Shown here: positions 35,873-45,355 of the stretch, one piece after another
How the letters are laid out: each line of letters starts with the position of its first letter
How positions within the stretch are numbered: position 1 is the first letter of the stretch
Assembly: GCF_021283305.1 (NCBI RefSeq)
Contig: NZ_JAJSOK010000010.1
Coordinates: 95,043-159,042, forward strand
Length of the DNA stretch: 64,000 nucleotides
From: Pseudonocardia kujensis
GTDB taxonomy: Bacteria; Actinomycetota; Actinomycetes; Mycobacteriales; Pseudonocardiaceae
Direction of reading: 5' to 3'
The notes under the pieces: model-generated
The model's input: only the letters and a program-made list of their open reading frames with translations
Told to the model about the DNA's origin: nothing
The model's database searches: none
Translations under genes and position numbers: made by a program

Positions 35873-36424
35873 TCAGGGCGCCTGGATCTTGGGCCTGTAG
35901 ATCAAGACCAGAACTCCGCTGGTGAAGCGCCTGACCTCTGCCAGCGACAGTTGCGGCGCGCCGTGGATCTCCTCGAACATGTGCTGGCCCGACCCTGCCG
36001 CTACCGGCGTCAGCAGGAGGTGGAACTCGTCGATCAGGTTGTCCGCCATGAGGGGCCGGTCCAGCGGGCCGTTGCCGTACTTCACGATGGTGCCGCCTGG
36101 CTGGCGCTTGAGGTCTGCGACGAAGGCGGTCACGTCCCCGGGGATGACGGTTGCGTTCCAGGTGGTTTCCTGCAACGTCCTGGATGCGACGAACTTGGGG
36201 ATCGAGTTCATCCGGTCGACGAACGGGTTGGACGCCATGGCCGTGTAGCCGGCGGACAGTCCCTCGTAGGTCCGGCGGCCCAGCAGCAGCGCGTCGGCCT
36301 CGGCCAACAGCCCGGTCGCGTAGGCCGTGTGGTCATCGTCCAGGTAAGGAAACGCCCAGTCCAGCGGGTCGATCTGGCCGCCGAGGCCAACGTGGACCGA
36401 CTCGATCAGCTTCCTCATGGTCAT
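35873..36424 (-). CDS. Dihydrofolate-reductase-family (RibD C-terminal-like) protein
   Basis: A 183-aa protein of the RibD_C/DHFR-like fold, common as standalone reductases of unknown substrate in actinobacteria. Features: MRKLIESVHVGLGGQIDPLD start, ADALLLGRRTYEGLSAGY, FVASRTLQETTWNATVIPGD, then GTIVKYGNGPLDRPLMADNLIDE-type NADPH loop (shown in part) and DEFHLLLTPVAAGSG. Start ATG 36424 directly behind GGGAGGG; ATG 36418 is an alternative. The downstream genes on this strand (36458 and 36750) are SRPBCC proteins that often accompany such reductases. Confidence 0.85.
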   Translation of the reverse strand: MTMRKLIESVHVGLGGQIDPLDWAFPYLDDDHTAYATGLLAEADALLLGRRTYEGLSAGYTAMASNPFVDRMNSIPKFVASRTLQETTWNATVIPGDVTAFVADLKRQPGGTIVKYGNGPLDRPLMADNLIDEFHLLLTPVAAGSGQHMFEEIHGAPQLSLAEVRRFTSGVLVLIYRPKIQAP

Positions 36425-36457
36425 TGCCCTCCCGTGGTCGTAACACAAGCGCTGCGA

Positions 36458-36700
36458 TCAGTTCATCGAGGCGTCCGTGGCACTCGGCCAGCCGCGCTCC
36501 GCGCCCGCGGCGGCGTAAAGTTCGCGGGCCTGGAAGGCGGGGAAGACCGTCCGTCCGGTGACCAGGGTCGTGTCGTCCTTCTCCTCGAAGGTGACCTCGT
36601 CGAGCGCCTCGGTGGCGGGTGCGGCTTCGTCAACGAACGTCGACACGAGCCGGCGGGCCGCTCGATCTCCCGGTAGTGGCCGGTGAACTCGCTCACGACG
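36458..36700 (-). pseudogene. Frameshifted SRPBCC (AHSA1-like) fragment
   Basis: Two frames together make the end of an SRPBCC/AHSA1 domain: VVVSEFTGHYREIERPA in one frame, then VSTFVDEAAPATEALDEVTF and EEKDDTTLVTGRTVFPAFQA in another. A one-base shift near 36655 separates them, and the N-terminal half of the domain is missing. It lies between the reductase-like gene and an intact SRPBCC gene. A decayed remnant. Confidence 0.7.
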
Positions 36701-36749
36701 ACTGTCCCCGGCAATTCTCGGGTCAGAGGAGAAGCGGCCGAGGCTGACC

Positions 36750-37211
36750 TCAGCCGCCGGAAACGTGATGCTTCAGGTTGGCCAACGTGGCGGCGAAGGC
36801 GGTGGCGTGGTCGGCACTGCTGATCCCGTCCGGGACGTTGTCGGCGATGATGGAGACGCGGGTGCCGAAGGGAGCTGACTCAAGGCTCCAGGTCATGGTC
36901 ATCGTGCCTGCGTACTGCGGGTCGTCCGAGACGAAGTCGACTTCCTCGACGATGCGGTGCGGTGGATCGACGGCCACGAAGCGCACGTCGGTGACGTCGG
37001 TGTTCGCCTCGGTCTTGCCGGGGTGGGCGGGGTCGTCGTAGGCGAGGACCATCCGGTAGCCGCCGCCCGGGCGCACGTCGAACCACTCGAAGTGCCCGGT
37101 CATCCCGCTGGGCGGCATCCAGGCAGCACGGGCGTCGGCGTTGGTGAGGGCGGCGAATACCACCGATGGCGGAGCGGGCAGGTCCGCGCCACCGATGTCC
37201 CTATGGACCAT
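36750..37211 (-). CDS. SRPBCC (AHSA1-like) family protein
   Basis: A 153-aa START/Bet v1-like ligand-binding fold. Features: PAPPSVVFAALTNADARAAW at the start, WFDVRPGGGYRMVLAYDDPA, then DPPHRIVEEVDFVSDDPQYA and GTRVSIIADNVPDGISSADH ahead of a C-terminal helix. Such proteins bind small hydrophobic ligands or act as stress-response co-regulators and are often paired with ArsR regulators, not seen here. ATG 37211. Confidence 0.87.
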   Translation of the reverse strand: MVHRDIGGADLPAPPSVVFAALTNADARAAWMPPSGMTGHFEWFDVRPGGGYRMVLAYDDPAHPGKTEANTDVTDVRFVAVDPPHRIVEEVDFVSDDPQYAGTMTMTWSLESAPFGTRVSIIADNVPDGISSADHATAFAATLANLKHHVSGG

Positions 37212-37743
37212 GCACGGAGGCTAACGCGCTACGCGAGTGCCGAGATCCTCCATAGCCGGGCCAAGTCATCCAGTGGCGTCCACCAGAGTGTGCCTGCCCG
37301 GTGCCGGGCGAGGCGTCGCGTGGGGCGGCCACCGCGTGATCTGTGAGTGCGTCTACAGCGTTTCCGGTGGGAAGCGCTTCGGCTTGACGGCGGTGCCTGC
37401 GACTGACTCTCGCGTGACCTGCCCCGCTGCGGCGTGCCGCTGCAGAAGACTTGTCGTCCTGGGCGCCGTCCTCGGCCCGCCAGATGGCTTGATCAGAAGC
37501 GCGTCCGAGCCCAGCCCACCCGAGCTCGTGACTCATCACAGATGTGCCCCACGGTGGTCTCACCCGGGTCGACGTTCAGCGTCTCCTCCGGGAAGGACCC
37601 AGAGACCGCATGACGCAACTGGCCGAGGTCATCGACGTAGTTGTCGGCGGCGAGACCCATCGTGAGCTGCACTCCCTTGAGCTCGTGGCCCCATAACAGC
37701 ACGTCAGGAGCGGTGCCGAAGTGGTACCGTCCTTGGCCTGGCG
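37212..37743. other. Intergenic region, possible small ORF on the minus strand
   Basis: About 530 bases without a supported gene. The best frame is minus strand 37493-37702 (69 codons, HELKGVQLTMGLAADNYVDD then AVSGSFPEETLNVDPGETTV), whose composition is protein-like, but no family was recognised and it could be a remnant of a longer gene. A promoter for the RHH/Doc pair should be just before 37744. Confidence 0.35.
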
Positions 37744-37944
37744 ATGAATGTGAGGTTCACCGACGAGGAGGCCCAGGCACTGCGCGCTCAGGCGGCCGCC
37801 GAGGATCGGTCGATGCAGGACGTCGCGCGCGCCGCCGTCCGGGAGTACATCGAGCGCCACTCCCACCACGATCGGGTCGCCGAGGCCCTCGCGATCCTCG
37901 GCCCGCGCAATAAGGACCTGTTGCGCCGGCTGGGCGCGGCGTGA
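37744..37944 (+). CDS. Ribbon-helix-helix antitoxin
   Basis: A 66-aa RHH DNA-binding protein: MNVRFTDEEAQALRAQAAAE is the ribbon and first helix, EDRSMQDVARAAVREYIERH the second helix, followed by a C-terminal toxin-binding tail. It pairs with the Doc toxin gene, with a four-base overlap (GTGA). It should neutralise the toxin and repress its own promoter. ATG 37744. Confidence 0.9.
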   Translation: MNVRFTDEEAQALRAQAAAEDRSMQDVARAAVREYIERHSHHDRVAEALAILGPRNKDLLRRLGAA

Positions 37945-38336
37945 CCGAGTACCTGACGCTGGAGTCGCTGCTGCAGGTCGCCGAGGGCGCGATCGAGGGC
38001 GAAGTGGCGGTGCGCGACTTCGGGCTGCTGGAGTCCGCGGTCGCGCGGCCGCGCACCACGGTGTTCGGCGCCGAGGCTTACCCGACGATGCCCCAGAAGG
38101 CGGCCGCGCTGCTGGAGTCCCTGGTGCGCAACCATGCCCTCGTCGACGGCAACAAGCGGCTCGGCTGGCTCGCGACCGAGGTGTTCTGTTTCCTCAACGG
38201 CTGGCTGGTCCTCGCCGCCGACGACGACAAGTTCGACCTGGTCGTGGACGTGGACGTGGCCGCGGGGGCGGTGCCGGGCGTGCAGAAGATTGCTGAGCGG
38301 CTGGAGCCGTGGCTCACCCCGCGCGGGGGCGATTAG
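37941..38336 (+). CDS. doc: Fic/Doc-family toxin (death-on-curing type)
   Basis: A 131-aa Doc-type toxin. The Fic motif reads HALVDGNKRLGW (HxFxxGNKR family) with Leu in place of Phe and an intact His, Asp, Asn-Lys-Arg. The N-terminus TEYLTLESLLQVAEGAIEGE and GLLESAVARPRTTVFGAEAY are the phage P1 Doc signature. P1 Doc inactivates EF-Tu by phosphorylation. GTG 37941 overlaps the antitoxin stop, typical of a coupled type II pair. Confidence 0.92.
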   Translation: MTEYLTLESLLQVAEGAIEGEVAVRDFGLLESAVARPRTTVFGAEAYPTMPQKAAALLESLVRNHALVDGNKRLGWLATEVFCFLNGWLVLAADDDKFDLVVDVDVAAGAVPGVQKIAERLEPWLTPRGGD

Positions 38337-38570
38337 CGATCCTTGATCGCCAGGTGAGCCGGTCTCGAAGTTCGTTGCCTCATGGCGGATGCGTGCCCAC
38401 GGGACGAGGAGTCGTTCCCTGCCGCGAGGGCCTGCGGGCTCGACCAGCACCAGGTCCGCCGGGGGAGCTCCTGGCGGCGCTGGACAGTGATCTTGATGGT
38501 CGCACACGCCCTGCTCGCCCTCCCGCGCCGCGCACGAAGGCGCCGGGTCGCACAGCGCGCGGTCGACGCC

Positions 38571-39002
38571 TTACTGCGTTCGCGCGGCAGGTGACCGAGA
38601 CCCGAAGGTCCCGGCGGAGATCCCGCCGGTCGAGGTCCGCGAGCCTGCGGAGGACCCGAGCACCACGGAGCCCACGGAGGGCACCGAGCAGGTCTGATCC
38701 GCTGCCCGACAGAGCCGCACCGCTGCCGACACCGCGGGCTGGGCCTGGGTCGCAGCATCGGCAAGTGCGGGCACCGCAAGCGGCGCAACGGCGACCGGGG
38801 CCGCCCGGACCGTCGCTGGAGTCGACACCGCGGGGGCGGCAACCGCAGAGGGCAGAGCAGCAACGACACCAGCCGTGAGGACGGCAGCGATCGCCGTCCC
38901 GGCGAGCAGCCGCGGCGCGTCGACCCACTGCCTCCGCGCCTTCGGCGCCTGGCGGTGCTGCCCGGAAGGCCACGGCTGCTGCTTGTCTTGCGTCATCATC
39001 AC
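38571..39002 (-). CDS. Ala/Val-rich membrane-anchored or secreted protein, unknown
   Basis: A 143-aa protein with no recognised family. A basic N-terminus (RRQWVDAPRL) precedes a hydrophobic helix (LLAGTAIAAVLTAGVVAALP) that may act as signal or anchor, then an Ala/Pro/Val-rich external part with two Cys (RLCRAADQTCSVPSV). Start among three consecutive ATG codons at 39002, behind GGGGGA. The composition is plausible for a secreted protein, but a shadow cannot be excluded. Confidence 0.45.
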   Translation of the reverse strand: MMMTQDKQQPWPSGQHRQAPKARRQWVDAPRLLAGTAIAAVLTAGVVAALPSAVAAPAVSTPATVRAAPVAVAPLAVPALADAATQAQPAVSAAVRLCRAADQTCSVPSVGSVVLGSSAGSRTSTGGISAGTFGSRSPAARTQ

Positions 39003-39088
39003 GGTCCCCCGATCGACGTGCCGCTCGCCTGTCGACTTACTGGCAGCAGTCGTTACGCCGTTCGCCGGTCAGAGTTGCTTCACGTGGT

Positions 39089-39295
39089 TCACCCCAGCGC
39101 CAGCACGAGGCCTGCCGCGACGAGCAGCGCGGCCGTGAGCCCGTGGATGCCCAGCGCGGTGGAGGGCTTCCCACCGTGGGTGAGAACGATGATGGCGTCC
39201 GCTGTCGGGGTGAGGGCCGCGGCGACTAGCGCCCAGCCGAGTGTGGCGGGACCGGCGGCCGCCCAGACCACGAGCGGCACCACCCCGGAGCGACG
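39089..39295 (-). pseudogene. DUF4267-like C-terminal fragment
   Basis: The minus-strand sequence SGVVPLVVWAAAGPATLGWA, ALVAAALTPTADAIIVLTHG and ALGIHGLTAALLVAAGLVLA resembles the end of small four-helix DUF4267 membrane proteins. The N-terminal helices are missing and the frame upstream runs into the oxidase promoter region, so this appears to be a truncated remnant. The family assignment is from memory of sequence style. Confidence 0.4.
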
Positions 39296-39311
39296 CGGTG
39301 ACCAGGAGCTG

Positions 39312-39367
39312 TTGACAGAAGCAATCCTCCACAGCATCATGGTCAAACGACCAAGTCGTATGACCAT
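39312..39367 (+). promoter_or_regulatory. Promoter and operator of the first FAD oxidase gene
   Basis: TTGACA (39312-39317), 17 bases, CATCAT (39335-39340), then an inverted repeat ATGGTCA (39339-39345) and TGACCAT (39361-39367) with CCAAGTC (39351-39357) between. The same elements with identical spacing occur before the paralogous oxidase at 48345-48399, and GGTC-N6-CCAAGTC recurs before the TetR gene at 45322-45338. Overlap of the operator with the -10 and start site suggests repression. Confidence 0.7.
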
Positions 39368-39449
39368 ATCACCGGTTCAGAGCGTTCCATTGGGCGGGGT
39401 GGATTTCTACCGGCTCTTCTAGTTGACGGCACGCCACAAAGGAGAAGTG

Positions 39450-40784
39450 ATGTCGGAACGTTACGACGTGATCGTCGTTGGCGCAGGTTTCGCTGGCGCT
39501 GCCGCGGCACGGGAGTGCGCAACACGAGGCCTCCGCACACTGGTACTCGAAGGTCGCGATCGGATCGGAGGGAGGACGTGGACATCCCGGTTCTCGAACG
39601 GTCAGCCAATCGACCTCGGTGGAACGTACGTGCACTGGCGTCAGCCGCATGTCTGGGCTGAGTTGACACGTTACGGCCTGACCGGTGACGTCATACCCTC
39701 CGCCGAGTCCCCGGAGCAGGTGCTTGCTCCGTCCGGAGACGGATTGAGCTGGATTGATGCGGCCAAACACCGCAAACGCGAGGCCGCGCTGATGAACCGG
39801 ATCTTCGCCGGTGCGCGTGACTACTTCCCGTACCTGCCGGATCCGCTGGCCGCACGGGATAAGCTGGAGAAGCTGGACCAGATGACTATTCGCGACTGGA
39901 TCGACCAGTTCCATTTGTCACCAGACGACGACGCGCTCGTGACCGGCTTGCTGACGTATGAGGCACTTAGGCCTGCGAAAGACTCTGGGATTCTCACATG
40001 GGTCTGGTGGTGGGCCCAGTCCGGCGGCGATTATGAGTCGGCGTACGAGATGCTGCTCGGGTACCGCCTGCGGAGCGGTATCGGTTGTCTGCTGGAACGA
40101 ATTCTCGCAGACGGGGGTTCGGAGGTCCGACTCGGCCAGACCGTCAAGAGTGTCGTTTCGGACGGCGACAAGGTTCGGGTGTCGACGACTGACGGGCGAA
40201 CCTATCAGGGTTCCGCGCTGGTCGTCGCGACGCCCACCGGCTCCTGGTTGGACATCGACTTCTCGCCCGCGCTGGCGCCGGAGCGGATCGAAGCAGTGCG
40301 CGAAGGGATTCAGGGGCCACGTGCGGTCAAGGTTCTGGCTCGGATCAAGGGTGAGCCTCGCAGTATCGAGGTTGCCAGCGGCGATTCATACCGGATCAAC
40401 GCAATGTGGACTGAGCGCCGGGATGCACCCGGTGAGCAAACCATCGTGGCTGTCGCGGGCAGGCTGATGAAGGACCCGAACGACCCGGACGAGGTCGCGG
40501 ACGCCATCAAGGAGCTCCTCCCCCACGTCGAGGTCCTCGAGGTTGCAGCTGGTATCTACTCTGAGGATGACCCCCATGCCCGAGGCGGGTGGATGTACCT
40601 GCGTCCCGGTGTTATGACTCGGTTCGAGCCGTCGAAGAAGTTCATCGAAATGGAAGGTCGCATTGCTTTCGCAACGGCCGATATCGCGACCGTCCTGGTA
40701 GGCTACATTGACGGTGCGATCGAGACCGGGCTCAAAGCCGCTCGAAACGTTCAGCAACTCGTCGTACGATCTGACGCTAGCTAG
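39450..40784 (+). CDS. Flavin-containing amine oxidase (monoamine oxidase/putrescine oxidase-like)
   Basis: A 444-aa FAD oxidase of the amine-oxidase family. The dinucleotide fold DVIVVGAGFAGAAAARECAT, the second FAD motif EGRDRIGGRTWTSRF and the C-terminal FATADIATVLVGYIDGAIET FAD motif are present, with DLGGTYVHWRQPHVW near the substrate entrance. It likely oxidises a primary or secondary amine to imine with H2O2 release. It is about 60 percent identical to the gene at 48472-49803 by eye. ATG 39450 behind AAAGGAG. The promoter/operator is at 39312-39367. A TetR gene and amino-acid permease lie nearby, suggesting inducible amine use. Confidence 0.92.
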   Translation: MSERYDVIVVGAGFAGAAAARECATRGLRTLVLEGRDRIGGRTWTSRFSNGQPIDLGGTYVHWRQPHVWAELTRYGLTGDVIPSAESPEQVLAPSGDGLSWIDAAKHRKREAALMNRIFAGARDYFPYLPDPLAARDKLEKLDQMTIRDWIDQFHLSPDDDALVTGLLTYEALRPAKDSGILTWVWWWAQSGGDYESAYEMLLGYRLRSGIGCLLERILADGGSEVRLGQTVKSVVSDGDKVRVSTTDGRTYQGSALVVATPTGSWLDIDFSPALAPERIEAVREGIQGPRAVKVLARIKGEPRSIEVASGDSYRINAMWTERRDAPGEQTIVAVAGRLMKDPNDPDEVADAIKELLPHVEVLEVAAGIYSEDDPHARGGWMYLRPGVMTRFEPSKKFIEMEGRIAFATADIATVLVGYIDGAIETGLKAARNVQQLVVRSDAS

Positions 40785-41028
40785 ATACCCCGGAGCCTTC
40801 GCGGTTCGACGCGGGGTATGGCACTACACGAACGCGTTCTCGTATCGGTGTCATACCTCGTTGGCGGCCGTGCCTGGGCCCTCCATGCAATGAACATCGG
40901 CCAAGCGTCTGCCAATGCGCTTATCGTGTCGCGTTCGTCTGGCGTGTGGTGACCCGCTGACGCCTGGCCGTTGGGCACAGCAGCCTCACCCGGTGGCTGT
41001 GCTCACAGAGCATCTGATGGAGGACCGC

Positions 41029-43170
41029 ATGGAACCCGTGTAGCTACTCGGTCCTGATGGGACTCTTCGCGCCGATCCTCAGTGGCCTCTGGAGGTCACC
41101 CCGGAGCCAGCTCTCCTGGCGGTGCCGGCGCGCGCGCCAGCTGTGTCGCGACTTCTACCGACGGATGACGCTGGCGCGCTGCTTCGACAACGAGGCCCTC
41201 GCTTTGCAGCGACAGGGCGAGCTCGGTCTTTGGCTGCAGTCGCTCGGGCAGGAGGCCGCGCAGATCGGCTCGATCACGGCGCTGCGCTCCGACGACTACA
41301 TCTTTCCCAGCTACCGGGAGCTTGCCGCGGCGCTGTGCCGTGGGATCACCCCGGCCGAGTTGCTGGTGCAGTGGCGCGGCAACCAGCACAGTGGGTGGGA
41401 ACCGGCGCGCTACCGCTTCCACATTTACACGCTCGTCCTCGCCGCACAGTTGCCGCATGCCACTGGCTATGCGATGGGTGTGCAGCGCGACGGCACCGAC
41501 GAGATCGTCGCCGCCTATTTCGGTGACGGCTCGACGAGCCAGGGCGAGGCGAACGAGGCATTCAACTGGGCCGCGGCCGCCGAGGTCCCGCTGCTGTTCT
41601 TCTGTCAGAACAACCAGTGGGCGATCTCGACCCCGGCACAGACCCAGATGCGTGCGTCGCTGCATCAGCGTGCGCTGGGTTTCGGGCTGGACGCGTACCT
41701 AGTCGACGGCAATGACGTCCTTGCCGTGCACGCGGTGAGCCAGCGCCGTGGCCGGGCAGATCCGGGCCGGCGGCGGCCCGGCCTTGATCGAGGCGATCAC
41801 CTACCGGATGGCCGGACACAGCACCTCGGACGACCCCGGTCGCTCCCGCGCAACCAGGTCCTGGTTGAGATCGAGACCGCCAAGTCGCTGGTCGAGCTCC
41901 CGTCGCCCTACGAGGGCATTGTCGCCGAACTCCTCGTGCAGGAAGGCCAGACCGTCCCGGTTGGCACCTCGATCATCGCCATCGGCTCCGGCGCCGAGAC
42001 CAGGAGCAGCCGCCCGACCTCGCCAGATGATTCGCCCGCGGAGGACCCGCGGACCCCGACGAGTGCCATCGAGAGCGGCGACGCCACCGGCTCCACGAAA
42101 GATATGGAGGAAACGGAGCGCATATAGGCGGCGCATTCGGTGCTCGTCGGCTACGGCCCAACCGAAACCAGTGGTAGCCGTCGCCGTAGAAAGGCGCCGG
42201 CGTCGGCTACCAACTGCACGACCTCGAGGCCGGCTGTCGGTCGGGACGCCACGCTGATCCGGGTCAAGCCTCCGGTGCGCAAGCCCGCCAGGGACCTCGG
42301 CGTCGACCTACGCGCGGTGCCTGCATCGGGTCCGAGCGACACCATCACCCGTGATGACGTCCTGCGTTTCGCCGAGCCGAGCCCGGCGACCGGCCCGATG
42401 CAGATCGAGCAGTCGACCCAGCCGGTCACCGTTGCGCCGACGGCGCCGCCCGCACAGGGGCAGGCGGAGGCACTGACGACCCGGATCCCGGTCAGGGGCG
42501 TGCGGAAAGCCACCGCGGCGGCGATGGTGGGCAGCGCGTTCACCGCACCACACGTGACCGAGTTCGTGACCGTGGACGTGACCCGCTCGGTGAAGCTGGT
42601 CGACAAGCTGAAGGCGGAGCGTGCGTTCGAGGGCTCGCAGGTCACGATGTTGCTGCTCGTGGCGCAGGCGCTGCTGGCCGCGGTCCGGGAGTTCCCGGAC
42701 ATCAACGCCTCCTGGGACCAGCAGGCGAACGAGATCGTGCAGCACCATCAGGTCAACCTCGGCATCGCCGCCGCCACGCCGCGCGGGCTCATGGTGCCCA
42801 ACATCAAGAACGCCGGAGCTCTGTCACTGCCCGGGCTCGCCGGTGCGATGACCGAGCTCGTTCGCACTGCGCGCGGGGGCAGGTCGACGCCCGAGGACAT
42901 GTCGCGAGGCACAATCACGGTCACCAACATCGGGGTGTTCGGGGTCGATGCCGGGATCCCGATCCTGAATCCCGGCGAGGCCGCGATCCTGTGTGTTGGC
43001 GCGGTGCGCCGCACCCCGTGGGAGCACAAGGGTGCGATCGCGCTGCGCTGGACCACCCAGCTTGCGCTGTCGTTCGATCACCGGCTCGTCGATGGCGAGC
43101 TGGGCAGCAAAGTACTCGCCCGCGTCGGGAAGATCCTGGAGAACCCGAAGTGGAACTGCTGCTGTCCTAG
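41029..43170 (+). pseudogene. Ruined branched-chain ketoacid dehydrogenase: E1 alpha fused to E2, E1 beta deleted
   Basis: An E1 alpha gene starts at ATG 41029 (GGAGG at five bases) but has an in-frame TAG at 41041 (relatives read VQLLGPDGT). After a shift near 41120 the frame carries [37 protein letters not shown] (TPP site) and [12 protein letters not shown] +1 shift near 41737 puts [20 protein letters not shown] in another frame. The sequence then jumps into an E2 lipoyl domain ([18 protein letters not shown]), so the end of E1 alpha, all of E1 beta and the E2 start are deleted. An amber codon at 42125-42127 interrupts E2, whose catalytic part (LSFDHRLVDGE) is otherwise open to about 43165. 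Not functional as a complex. Confidence 0.85.
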
Positions 43171-43304
43171 GCTCCGCCGGCCTGGAGGTCGCCGGAGGTG
43201 CCGGGGGCGTCGTCGGCGGGCGCGGCGAGCGGTCCCGCCGGTTCTCGATCGGCAGCTCCAGGAGCTTGCGGTCGGTCGCGTCCACGACGTTGGTGCGCTC
43301 CACG
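43170..43304 (-). pseudogene. N-terminal remnant of Lrp/AsnC regulator
   Basis: From GTG 43304 (GAGGGGG upstream) the minus strand reads ERTNVVDATDRKLLELPIEN, the start of an Lrp/AsnC winged helix (VDATDRKLLELLxENGR in relatives), then turns into Arg/Pro-rich sequence without the remaining helix and ligand domain. It is divergent from the leucine dehydrogenase gene, where BkdR-type regulators normally sit. Truncated. Confidence 0.6.
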
Positions 43305-43412
43305 CCCCCTCGCTCTCGCCCAGCTCTCGGCACGGGCACCGACAGTAGCGCGCCGGGACCACAGATCTCCGGGACAGCCACAAGCCGAACCGGACCGTTG
43401 AAGGGACAAATA

Positions 43413-44471
43413 GTGACTCACACCAGCCCGACCGTCGCCATGACCGACCGCGATTTCGAGCAGGTCGTGCTCTGCCGCGACCCCGGAGCCGGCCTCGAGT
43501 CGGTGATCGCGATCCACGACACCACGCTCGGGCCGTCGCTGGGCGGGATCCGCATGCGCGCCTACCCGGACCCGGACGCGGCTGTCGCCGACGCGCTCAA
43601 CCTGGCCCAGGCCATGACCTACAAAGCTGCCCTGGCCGGGCTCGCACTCGGTGGCGGGAAAAGCGTGATCAATGCCGACCCGACGGCCCCGAACCGCCGA
43701 GAGCTGCTCACGGCCCACGCCCGCTACATCAACTCCCTCGCCGGACGCTACATCCCAGCGGTCGACATGGGCACCACCGTCACAGACCTCGAGCTGGTGG
43801 GGCAATACGTGCCGCGTGTGTCCAGCCAGCGGCGAGACCCGTCGTCGTTCACCGCCCAGGGGGTCGTCGCCGCCATCCGAGCCGCCGTCCGCGTCAGCGA
43901 AGACACCTCGCTCGCCGGGGTCCGGGTGGCCGTCCAAGGCCTCGGCCACGTCGGGCGCCTGGTCGTCGGCCTCCTCACCAGGGAGGGCGCCCAGGTCCTC
44001 GTCAGCGACATCGATGCGCGGCCTGTCGCGGCGGTCGTCGCCGAGACCGGCGCCACCGCCGTGCCGATCGACGATGTCCTTGTCGAGGATGTGGATGTGG
44101 TCTGCCCCTGCGCGACGGGCGGTGTGATCACCGAGCCTGTCCTCGAGCAACTCAAGGCCCGCTACGTCATCGGCGCGGCCAACAACGTCCTCGCCGATGC
44201 GCCGGGCCTGGCCGACCAACTGGCCCAGCGCGGGGTGATCCACGTACCTGACTTCGTCGCCAACGCCGGCGGGCTTATCGCCTGCGAGGCCGAGATCCGC
44301 GGCGGCGACACCGATCTTGCAGATCGCGTCGAAGGTATCGGCACAACAACACACGAGCTGCTGCAGCGGGCAGGCGCCGAACGTCGCAGCACTGTCGCCG
44401 TCGCCGTCGAACTCGCCCAGGCACGACTCGACCAGCGACGCGCACAGCGTCCCTACTTCGCGACGCGATGA
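43413..44471 (+). CDS. Leucine/valine (Leu/Phe/Val) dehydrogenase
   Basis: A 352-aa NAD-dependent amino-acid dehydrogenase that deaminates branched-chain amino acids to 2-ketoacids. The catalytic Lys region AALAGLALGGGKSVINADP and GPSLGGIRMRAYPDPDAAVA are characteristic, AGRYIPAVDMGTTVTDLELV contains the catalytic Asp, and the Rossmann motif is VAVQGLGHVGRLVVGLL. VIGAANNVLAD and FVANAGGLIACEAEIRGGD are also conserved. GTG 43413 behind AAGGGA. It is intact while the flanking E1/E2 and E3 genes are ruined, so 2-ketoacids must be handled elsewhere. Confidence 0.95.
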   Translation: MTHTSPTVAMTDRDFEQVVLCRDPGAGLESVIAIHDTTLGPSLGGIRMRAYPDPDAAVADALNLAQAMTYKAALAGLALGGGKSVINADPTAPNRRELLTAHARYINSLAGRYIPAVDMGTTVTDLELVGQYVPRVSSQRRDPSSFTAQGVVAAIRAAVRVSEDTSLAGVRVAVQGLGHVGRLVVGLLTREGAQVLVSDIDARPVAAVVAETGATAVPIDDVLVEDVDVVCPCATGGVITEPVLEQLKARYVIGAANNVLADAPGLADQLAQRGVIHVPDFVANAGGLIACEAEIRGGDTDLADRVEGIGTTTHELLQRAGAERRSTVAVAVELAQARLDQRRAQRPYFATR

Positions 44472-44652
44472 ACACAACGGCGTCTGCTCCTTTCCCGGTG
44501 CCGCGGCGAGCGGGCAAAGTGACCCAGCTCGGGCTTGCCTCGACGATCTACCACCTCGGCCGTCAGGCCGTTCCCGGTTCGCCGCTGGCTGGGTGCTGCC
44601 GGGAGTGCCGGAAGACGCCGGCGCCAGATCCCACACACAAGGAGTACCTCAT

Positions 44653-45075
44653 GAGCGGACGACGCCTACCAGCTGATCCTCAGCGGTGGCTTCGGTGGTT
44701 ACGTATGCGCCCTGCGTCACCTGGATAGTCGAGAAGGACGAGCTCGGCGGCACCTACCTGCACTGCTGCATCCCATCGAGACGCCCATCCACGGGGCCGA
44801 GGTCGCCGACGGCCGCCTGGGAGGGCGACAAGGTCGGCGTGCACTCCCAACTCATGGGCATCGACAGATTTGGGGTCAGCACCTCCACGGACCGCGTCGT
44901 CGGGGCCGCCGCAACGCGTTTTTGGGCCGAACTCAGTCAGCGCGGGAGGTGCCACCTGCACCGGCCGCAACGTGTGGCCTCGTGCTTGTCCTCCAAGGCC
45001 CTGCTCGGGCTGGAGATCGGCGGCGGATCATCACCCTCCTGCCGTGCGCGCAGCCGCTCGGGGTAGTCACGCACC
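44653..45075 (+). pseudogene. Dihydrolipoamide dehydrogenase (E3) remnant
   Basis: Fragments of an E3 gene in several frames: YQLILSGGFGGYVCALR (FAD fold, from 44668), VEKDELGGTYLHCCIPS (redox-Cys region; relatives read GGTCLHRGCIPTK), EGDKVGVHSQLMGIDRFGV, and SSKALLGLEIGG near 45000. At least two shifts separate them, the second redox Cys context is damaged, and the C-terminal two thirds are gone. It completes the ruined bkd operon. Confidence 0.75.
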
Positions 45076-45321
45076 ACAATCGGCCCGCATCACGGCCCCT
45101 CGTCCGGGCACCTGCCTGGGCGCGGTGGCCCCGTGTCTTGCTACCTGCGCCGCTGCGCCTGTAGCTGGTCAACGGATCGGATGACGCCTGAGGGCGGAGT
45201 CGGCAGAGCAGGCCTCGACGCATTCGGGATGGAGCGGGGGTTACAACTTGTGGATCGGCCGGCTACATCGCAGGAGCGCCGAGCCTCCCGCTAGCTCGCA
45301 CGTGCTACCTGCTACCGTCTG

Positions 45322-45338
45322 GGTCGGCCGACCAAGTC
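45322..45338 (+). promoter_or_regulatory. Operator-like motif before the TetR gene
   Basis: GGTCGGCCGACC (45322-45333) is a perfect palindrome and is followed by overlapping CCAAGTC (45332-45338), 18 bases before ATG 45356. The GGTC-N6-CCAAGTC core has exactly the spacing seen in both oxidase operators, suggesting that TetR regulates itself and the oxidases. Confidence 0.6.
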
Positions 45339-45355
45339 AGCGGGCAGGGGAGTCC

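Noticed and set aside
43167..44636. 489-codon minus-strand ORF opposite leucine dehydrogenase
   Set aside because: Asp/Gly/Arg-rich shadow of a well-recognised enzyme gene.
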